64,000 nucleotides of DNA from Cololabis saira (lineage: Eukaryota > Chordata > Actinopteri > Beloniformes > Belonidae): positions 3,104,001 through 3,168,000 of the forward strand of contig NC_084590.1 in the NCBI RefSeq assembly GCF_033807715.1, written 5' to 3'. Below the pieces are notes generated by a model. It was not told where the DNA came from. It ran no database searches and saw nothing but the letters and a program-made list of their open reading frames with translations. Below are positions 56,914 to 64,000 of the stretch, one piece after another (positions within the stretch are counted from its first letter, which is position 1; each line of letters opens with the position of its first letter). The position numbers and the translations under genes are program-made.

Positions 56914-58371
56914 AGGGCCTCATTTATCAACCGTTCGTAGAAAAAGTTCTAAATTCTATCACGCTCGCAATTTAGAATCACCAATTAACCTAATATGCAT
57001 GTTTTTGGACTGTGGGAGGAAGCCTGAGTACCCGGAGAAAACCCACGCAAGCACGGGGAGAACATGCAAACTCCACACAGAAAGGCCCCTGCCGGGCCTG
57101 GGAGTCGAACCGGGGACCTTCTTGCTGTGAGGCAACAGTGCTAACCACTAAGCCACCGTGCTGCCCCCTTCAAACTTTATCGAACAAAATTCTGTAGGGT
57201 TTACAACAAAAGGCTAAATGAAACGAAACAATCAATTATCTACAGACATTAAACATTTGGGGGGGTTGAGAGCAAAAAAAAAGATACATTTACTGACAAG
57301 CTATGGGAAGTGTATTAATAAAAATGAAGAAACAAAGACATCGTTTCATATAAGTTTCTGGCAATATCGTTTTTTTCACACATCAGTTTAAGAGACGCTA
57401 AGTACAGTTTACATTCATTTTTCAGATGTACAATGGAGGGTTTTCTGTTATTCCATTTGCATTTATGTATGTGATATTTACCTAGTAAAATAATTATGTT
57501 GACCATGTTTGATATATTTCTTGGAAGATTATCCATATAAATTAAGATTTGGTTGGAGTCAACAGCTCCTGCTTGGAGGTGCAAACACCAACAGAGCTGT
57601 TCTGCAGAATAAATGAGTGTTGCGTTCCTCCAGGCCACCGGGCAACGACGTTTGAGAGAGACATAGTTGCATCGCAGATTATTTTTGCATTGATTGAATT
57701 AAATCCTTTCCTGTTCACGTAACTGACTTCATTGTTTGATGGTGCTTTTATGGCGATGTGGGTGCAATCTAGCTCCAATTATGTTTGGGAATCCGGCGAT
57801 GGCATGAAATCCTCGTTTAACTGGGATGGCGGTGGTGCGTTTTGTCTCTCGCTCCAACATAGGTTGTAAATCACGGCATAGATCCCTCAGAATGTTTTTG
57901 GGGAAGCGGTACCTGCTGAGCAGCCACACCGTGCTCTCACTGAACAGATCAGCTCTTTGAAAACGCGCTCCCTGCGGAGCACGTTTTTTGTGGAGCACAC
58001 GGTTCTAAGTAAGCCATGGTACTTGTATTTTCTTTTCAGGTCGTCCTAACACAGCTGTCTTTTCTAGCTGTCACACCAATTATTCAAAATGTCTGCTAAA
58101 TTACTAATGGAGAATTTGTATTAATTGGAGGAAACGGGGAACATGTGTGAAGTTTGAGATCGCTGAACACTGACTCTTTTACTGGGTTCTGTTTGTAGTT
58201 TCACTGTTCTACCACTAGGTTTTGTGTGTACGCATGGTCGGAGTTGTGCTTACATTTACACGCGTTCCTGTGCACAGGTACATGTTGATAAATTCCATAC
58301 TTTGCGTGTGAATGTTCATACGCACGCTTTACCCACAGATCTGTGCGTACGAACAGTTGATAAATGAGGCC
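56914..58371 (-). mobile_element. PIF/Harbinger transposon with decayed transposase
   Basis: TIRs GGGCCTCATTTATCAACCG / GTTGATAAATGAGGCC. Minus-strand frames encode HARBI1-type transposase: LSRYRFPKNILRDLCRDLQP (58000-57850), then FHAIAGFPNIIGA, and after a 2-nt loss DCTHIAIKAPSNNEVSYVN with RKGFNSINAKIICDA and ARWPGGTQHS (57778-57590). The first catalytic Asp region (DCTH) and second (CDA) of the DDE domain are visible. About 100 residues before FHAIAGFP and the C-terminus are missing. A separate RTE-like fragment sits inside at 56967-57172. Inserted in the L2 endonuclease ORF (GGTAGAACCCA / GGTCACTGG), with a short CA/CCA-like duplication. Confidence 0.88.
56967..57172 (-). mobile_element. 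RTE/SINE-like fragment nested in Harbinger
   Basis: Reverse complement reads GGGGCAGCACGGTGGCTTAG, TGGTTAGCACTGTTGCC, GGTTCGACTCCC (B-box-like) and CCACAGTCCAAAAACATGC. Shares the last block with 11700-11772. Confidence 0.75.
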
Positions 58372-58476
58372 CCAGGTCACTGGCCTCTACTACGTCACTA
58401 TTTTCCACTGTCGTAAGATGAGCAATGGCCTCCCTAAATTTAGCAATAGCTTCATCAGACGAACATCTGCTAAAAT
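58372..58476 (-). mobile_element. L2 endonuclease end, continuation of 55123-56913
   Basis: Reverse complement is TTTAGCAGATGTTCGTCTGA ... AGGGAGGCCATTGCTCATCT ... CAGTGACCT, the L2 stretch preceding the Harbinger insertion point. It begins directly at the tail of another L2 at 58477. Confidence 0.85.
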
Positions 58477-58560
58477 AATTCAATTCAATTCAATTTTATT
58501 TGTATAGCGTCTAATACAACAAAAGTTGTCTCTAGGCGATTTCCAGAGATCCAGAACATG
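58477..58560 (-). mobile_element. L2 3' tail fragment
   Basis: AATTCAATTCAATTCAATTT then TATTTGTATAGCGTCTAATA: the tail and last 3' UTR bases of a separate L2 copy, minus orientation, joined head to tail with the fragment at 58372. Confidence 0.85.
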
Positions 58561-58770
58561 ATATATTCACGAAATTTAGATTTTTTTCTTAACATTTCGA
58601 CTTTTTTCTCGAAATTATACTTCAACATTATTCTTGACATTTCGACTTTTTCTCAACATTTTGACTTTTTTCTCGAAATTGTACTTCAAAATGTATCTCG
58701 AAATTTCGACTTGTTTCTCGACATTTCGACTTTTTTCTCGACATTTCGCCTTTTTTCTCGAAGTGCATAA
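58561..58770. repeat. Imperfect tandem repeat CGACATTTCGACTTTTTTCT
   Basis: About ten degenerate 20-bp units with CTCGACATTTCGACTTTTTT. AT-rich; continues into unremarkable sequence to 59030. Confidence 0.9.
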
Positions 58771-59122
58771 AGAAAAAAAAATCTTCCTCCTCTAAAATAT
58801 TATTTTTATTTTCCTCCTGCCTGGCCCTAATACTCTCCCGTACTTTTCAAATGGACATCAGGCTTTCTAGTTTCTTCTGAGTTAAGTGGTCCTACCTTAC
58901 CTCGGCATGAGCTTTCATTTTTTTATTTATTTTATTTATTATTGAAATATACAAAACAACAGGTATACAGTAACAAACAGCACATTGTTGACAGTACATA
59001 AAAGTATATCAATTACATCAGGGGTAGTTAAAGCAGCACAATGTAACTTTCAGCTTTTGTTGGACAAAAGCGGTAGTGCTTTACCAGCAGTGTGGAAGGG
59101 TTCCTACCATGCTCCTCACATA

Positions 59123-60321
59123 CCCCTTTTACACCAAGCTGGTTCCAGGGCTGGTTCTGGGCTACAGCCAGACTTAGCACCAGTTCTTTGGTTTTACACA
59201 GCCTAAGCACCGGCTCCTGGCTCTCAAAACGGGTGCTACGCCAGCCCCTTTGAGCTGCTGGGCCAGGCGTAAGAACCGCTTAACGTCGGGGGCTGGGGGC
59301 GGTGTTACTGAACAACCAAAGCAGAATAAACACGGAAGAGTGCCGTTTTTAAACAACAGAGCGTTGAAGACGGCGGTTAAGTTAGCAGACTCTTTTATTA
59401 TTATATCAATGTATTTAATAATGGATGGAAAACAGAAGCAGCAGTGGTCTACGCCGGTACAATCCACCAACAGTAATGGAGCGGCAGCCTCGCGTCCCAG
59501 CCCGCGGGGGAGCGTTCCAGGCCTGGGACGGTTGGACGCGAAGCTGCCGCTGCATCGGCTCGATCCCGGCCCGCGGGGACGCCTCCCAGCCCGCTCCCAG
59601 CCCGCTCCCAGCCCACTCCCAGCCCGCTCCCAGCCCGCTCCCAGCCCGCGGTTCTGGTTCCGCGTTACACCAACGCAGAGCCTACGGCGTAGGTTACGTA
59701 ACCTACGCCGTAGGCTCTGCGTCGATGTACGCAGCGACGCGCGCCGTCATTTTTTAACAGGCGTAGCTACAACTGATAGATTTCATCTATTAAACCAACA
59801 TCTTCCTAAATGATTTATTTCATCCAGCGTAATTCTCAACAAAGCTGCAGGTTTCTCCCCCGGGAAGACGCCGCAGGTTGAGCCGGCTGAGGAGCTGCTG
59901 TGCCCCGGGGCTGCCGGCTCTCGAGTCAAATTTCTTAACAGGCGTTATTTGGATAAACTGAGCCCAGGTTGGGGATCTTAAAGGTTACTTTTAAGCCTGA
60001 AAAAATATTAAAACTTAATAAAGTGCCATATTAACAGCGCTACAGCTGAAATTAAAACAGCTTTTGGCTCTCAGCTTCCTGATCAGGGTGGGGATGGAAA
60101 CGAGGGGGAGTGGTGGTGACGTATACAGTAACGTGATGACGTAGCTCTCAGGGCAGCACCAGCTTGTGTAAAAGCAAACGGTTCTTACTTAGAACCAACC
60201 ACGAACCAGCTCTAGCACCAGCACTAGCACCAGCCCTGGAACCAGCTCTGGAACCAGCACTAGCACCAGCACTAGCACCAGCACTAGCACCAGCACTAGC
60301 ACCAGCTTGGTGTAAAAGGGG
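59123..60321. mobile_element. 1.2-kb element with 21-bp perfect TIR and TA target
   Basis: Ends CCCCTTTTACACCAAGCTGG(T) and (A)CCAGCTTGGTGTAAAAGGGG, flanked by TA (59121-59122, 60322-60323). The right subterminal region is an AGCACCAGCACT array (60209-60305). Contains six 12-bp CCCAGCCCGCTC units (59586-59650) and a palindromic MITE piece. No transposase. Confidence 0.85.
59652..59735. mobile_element. Palindromic MITE (CCTACGCCGTAGG family), copy 3, shortened
   Basis: TTCCGCGTTACACCAACGCA ... CCTACGGCGTAGGTTACGTA, then ACCTACGCCGTAGGCTCTGCG. A perfect central palindrome with no outer arms. Confidence 0.8.
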
Positions 60322-60654
60322 TAACAGTTACATAGTACCAGACCCCTCAAACCATGACAGAGGTGTCATTAAACCTGTTGGAAGTTGATGTACCATCACA
60401 ATGATGATGATGAAATATTAGATTAAGGTGGAAAAGTTACATTGTGCTGCTTTAAATACAAGTAGGCTAAGTCATTACAAGAGATGGTTTAAGAAAAAAT
60501 ACAAATAAATAACTAAATAGGCCTAATAATTAACGGCATGCATGAGTTTTCATGACTTGTGGGAAGGCAGGTACTGTGTATCCAGCGTGTCTAGTCGGCG
60601 TTTGAAGCTCCTTTAACCGGGAATAGGAACTCAGGATCTTAAGCGAATACTGAA

Positions 60655-60797
60655 GGCTGATTTATGATTCCGCGTTACACCAACGCAGAACCTACGGCGT
60701 AGGGTACGCGACGACGCGCACCGTAAGGGTGCGTCGCCGCGACCTCCACGCCGTAGGCTACGCCGTCGATTTAACGCGGAACCATAAATCAAGCTTA
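60655..60797. mobile_element. Palindromic MITE (CCTACGCCGTAGG family), copy 4
   Basis: GGCTGATTTATGATTCCGCG ... CCTACGGCGTAGGGTACGCG ... CCACGCCGTAGGCTACGCCG ... GGAACCATAAATCAAGC, about 143 bp. Confidence 0.85.
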
Positions 60798-61087
60798 ACA
60801 CGTCGACTTTTTGTGAATGAAGCCGTGGATTGATCACGCGTCCAGAGAATAAGAGCGCTATCGGTTTCTTTTTTTTTATTATTTAGACATATTTCTTCTC
60901 CCGTTTACACCCGTTTTTCTACGTTCATATGCGGATGCTGTCATTTGGTGGTTTGCAAGATTGCTGAATGATATCAGTTTCTAGTGATTCTCGTTCAATC
61001 TGGTTCCGCTGAGAAAAGCGGTGGTTGAGCCGGAGCGCCCGGGTGGACGGCTCCGTCCCCGGCCCGTCCGCCGGCCCGTCCGCCAGC

Positions 61088-61354
61088 ATGCCCAGCCGGC
61101 TGCGCTCCTGCGCGGGGACCGGCCCCGGGGGGACCGGCCCCGGGGGGACCGGCCCCGGGGGAACCGGCCCCGGAGGAACCGGCCCCGGGCAGCCCAGCCG
61201 GCTGCGCTCCTGCGCGGGGACCGGCCCCGGGGGTACCGGGCAGGAGCAGCCGGCCGGTCCACCGGCCGCCTTCCCCTCCCTGAACAGGGACATGGGGAGG
61301 AAGGGATCCGCGCTCCTGTCAACTTTCCTGGGGCTTCTGATAAACCAGGTGAAG
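61088..61354 (+). CDS. usp2: usp2, candidate alternative first exon of the short (USP2b/USP2-45) isoform
   Basis: First in-frame ATG at 61088; 89 codons to 61354, donor GTACGT at 61355, phase 0. The last residues read ALLSTFLGLLINQVK. The human/mouse USP2-45-specific N-terminus, as I recall it, ends LLLSTFVGLLLNKAK just before the common NSKSAQGLAGLRN segment. The same position, sequence pattern and phase argue for the homologous exon, driven by its own promoter. The upstream part is a Gly/Pro/Thr repeat (MPSRLRSCAG then TGPGG units), which is poorly conserved; a downstream ATG (MGRKGSALLS) is an alternative start. It lies in a GC/CpG-rich island (about 61020-61300). The minus-strand proline-rich frame across it is a shadow. 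Catalytic exons would be past 64 kb. Confidence 0.65.
61115..61234 (+). repeat. usp2: Coding 15-bp GC minisatellite in the usp2 exon
   Basis: Five units of GGGACCGGCCCCGGG-type (TGPGG) at 61115-61189, and the larger block CCCAGCCGGCTGCGCTCCTG present twice (61091 and 61192). All keep the frame. Confidence 0.9.
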
Positions 61355-61375
61355 GTACGTCCTGTCTGGGCTTTA

Positions 61376-61975
<600 letters not shown>

Positions 61976-62387
61976 CCTCCCTGTTCTGGACTCACTTGTG
62001 CGTCATTTCCAGAGGTAAGCTGCTCTCTTAAGCCGGTGTCCTCGCTGTGCCAGGATCTGCAGGCCCACCCTGGCAGGTCACTGCTTATATAATCTTTGCA
62101 TAATCCTTCTCACTACAGCTGCTGACAATACTACCATTCTGTACCAAACTCTCTCACTAGGATGGAAATGAACACAGTCGTACCTCACTCTGATGGGGCT
62201 TTATGTAGGCCATGTACTATCAAGTATTATCATTTACTCTCAGGAACGTGTATGTTGACCTCATGTAGTTTGCTAATTGGTAACCAAAAGAGTCTTGAGT
62301 CTTTTATGACAATATCCAAGTGTTGCTTTTGTTTGAGCTCTTCATCAGTCGCTCCGCTTTTCTCTTCTCATATTCTTGGGTCCCTTA

Positions 62388-62728
62388 GGGAGCTTTCACA
62401 CCTGTCCCGTTTGGAGCAGTTGAAACAGGGAGCGTTTCCCCCTAAAGATTGGTTCCTTTGGTATATGTATATGTATACTCACTCATATGAATACTCACTC
62501 ATAAGTAAACATAGTTGTTTTTCCCGGGGTACGGAAGAGGAATCTCCTTCCGCGTTCATTTCTGACCAATGAGAGAACAGTTGGTTCATGGTATTAGTTA
62601 ACAGCTTTGAACCGCTACAGACGGTTGCCTTGTGAACACAAACGCCACAAACCAAAAAACCAAACAACTGTATCGATTTAGCCCCTTAATCGGAACAAAA
62701 CAAACGGGCCACAAGTCTGAAAGCACCT
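62388..62728. mobile_element. Harbinger-like MITE, 341 bp, internally deleted
   Basis: GGGAGCTTTCACACCTGTCC ... ACAAGTCTGAAAGCACCT flanked by TTA at 62385-62387 and 62729-62731 (exact TSD). Shares its 3' part (CTTCCGCGTTCATTTCTGAC) with 53471-53944. Confidence 0.85.
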
Positions 62729-62824
62729 TTAGTCAGATGTCCGTGGGAGATAAAAGAATCACGCCCATGGCCAGGTGGTGTCTGAGCCCCAATGTGTGTC
62801 ATTCAGAAGACAATTTGTGGCACA

Positions 62825-63886
62825 ATAATTAGGGCACGAGCACTGACAGTGCGAAGGCCCTATTGTATCTGTAGGAATTTTTTCTTTCTTTATTTTAATT
62901 TTTCCGATGAAAGGAGGGCCTTTTTGCCCCCCTAAACGTGCCCAAAAAGTCACCAAATTTTGCACGCAAGCCAGGCCTGGCGAAAAATTTGATATTTAGT
63001 TAATAGGCCCGAACCGTAACGTGCACCCAGGTGTGTTATACATCAAAATGTGCATCTCCATCCTGCGACAACGCAGATTACTTTTCTCTTTCAAAAGCGT
63101 TACCGTGGCGACGCTAGACGCCAAAAAGCGCGCCCACCCTTCATCTGGTTGGTTCACACAGAAAAAACTTTGTGCCTCAAGCCCCACAATACGGTTTGAC
63201 GTACATGAACGAAAATCGGTACACACCTGTATCATGTCGCAACTTAAAGAAAAGTCTCTTGGCGCCATTGCCGAAACCGAACAGGAAGTCACCCATTTTG
63301 AATGAATCTTGTAATTTTGGCGCAATTTATGCCATTCCTTCGGCAGTTAATACGGCCTGAACCATAACGTGCACCCAGGTGTGTTATACATCAAAATGTG
63401 CGTCTCCATCCTGCGACACCACGCATTACTTTTCTCTTTCAAAAGTGTTACCGTGGCGACGCCAGATGCCAAAAAGCGCGCCGACCCTTCATCTGATTGG
63501 TCCATAATTGATAGTTCCCCAAATTTTGCACCAAGTCAGGCCTGGCGATAAATTTGATATTTCATGGTTTGCATTAATGGGTGTGGCCTAACGGCTCAAC
63601 AGCGCCCCCTAGAAAACCTTTCTCTGCCATAACTTTTGAACGGGTTGTGATAAAGACATGTGGGTGGTGTCATCGGACTCGGTATTGAGTCCTTGACCTT
63701 CATTGGCCTGAATTAGCCCCGCCCCTTCTTCTGATTGGTCGATATTTCATAGTTCCTATTTTCTGGCATAACTTTTGAATGGTTTGACATAGAAAGTCGT
63801 GGGTGGTGTCATTTCTGATATGCTTACGGGGGGCGGTGGCCGTGAGTGCGAGGGCCCGTTCATCGCTGCTTGCAGCTTTAATTGCT
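62825..63886. repeat. Dispersed fish repeat, about 1.06 kb, with internal duplication
   Basis: Begins ATAATTAGGGCACGAGCACT and ends TCATCGCTGCTTGCAGCTTT. A block of about 150 bp (CGTGCACCCAGGTGTGTTAT ... CTTCATCTG) occurs at 63018-63150 and again at 63368-63502; a second pair (GGCATAACTTTTGAA ... GTGGGTGGTGTCAT) is at 63629 and 63764. No protein-coding frame with a domain. Class unknown. Confidence 0.7.
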
Positions 63887-64000
63887 CTTGTTTTTTCTCC
63901 TGATTTTGTGACTGTTAGGAGCCAAACTTGAAATCATGATACAAACTGGATAAACTGTACAGCAGGGCAGGGGTCACCAACTATATCAATTCAATATAAT
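63887..64000. other. Window end; no gene seen
   Basis: Short unique stretch; the CAGGGCAGGGGTCACCAACT word at 63962 could be the start of a hAT-like repeat cut by the window end. Confidence 0.3.

Larger units (their letters stand above)
59032..60451. mobile_element. TTAA-target DNA element, second copy, carrying a nested element
   Basis: TTAA at 59028-59031 and 60452-60455. TIRs AGCAGCACAATGTAACTTTC / GTTACATTGTGCTGCT. Inverted relative to 36820-37906 (shared block GAGGAGCATGGTAGGAACCC on the opposite strand). Confidence 0.85.

Overview
This is vertebrate nuclear DNA, almost certainly from a teleost fish. Coding is split into exons with GT/AG borders. The repeats are fish-typical: L2 (Maui-like) LINEs with GAATT-type tails, Rex1-like and RTE-like LINEs, Tc1, Harbinger, hAT and TTAA-target DNA transposons, palindromic MITEs and long AT/GT microsatellites. 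There is no bacterial, phage or CRISPR content. Most of the window is transposon debris. I can support seven gene-level features.

(1) Two near-identical, two-exon class A GPCR genes of the hydroxycarboxylic-acid/oxoeicosanoid receptor group lie on the minus strand (2552-5652 and 13417-17135). (2) Four intact copies of a three-exon gene encode a small secreted, low-complexity protein I do not recognise: A 7288-8449 (-), B 22225-23383 (-), C 24202-25359 (+), D 33066-34216 (+). GPCR and secreted gene were duplicated together as a unit, about 1.5-8.6 kb and 12.25-23.6 kb. B and C form the arms of a large inverted repeat (20.87-23.64 and 23.94-26.9 kb) around a spacer of about 300 bp. (3) usp2 (ubiquitin-specific protease 2) is on the plus strand. 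It is represented by the long-isoform N-terminal exon (50621-51383) and, 10 kb downstream, a candidate alternative first exon of the short isoform (61088-61354). Both end in phase 0, and the catalytic exons would lie beyond the window.

Layout: 0-1.5 kb, L2 fragment broken at its 3' side; 1.5-8.6 kb, duplication unit 1; 8.6-12.2 kb, repeats and LINE pieces; 12.25-23.6 kb, unit 2, interrupted by a 2.56-kb long-TIR element; 23.6-26.9 kb, inverted copy C; 26.9-32.9 kb, head-to-tail L2 fragments; 32.9-36.7 kb, copy D; 36.8-49.8 kb, nested DNA transposons and Rex1-like LINE; 50.6-61.4 kb, usp2 exons with an intron full of L2, Harbinger and MITEs; 61.4-64 kb, duplicated AT microsatellites and a degenerate repeat.

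The most unusual structure is in the L2 copies. A 40-bp stretch of the reverse-transcriptase ORF, bounded by direct CCTCAG repeats, is single in the copy at the window start, which breaks exactly there. It is tripled at 28.84 kb and amplified to exactly 12 units at 55.52-56.00 kb. Identity calls rest on motif recognition by eye, not on searches.
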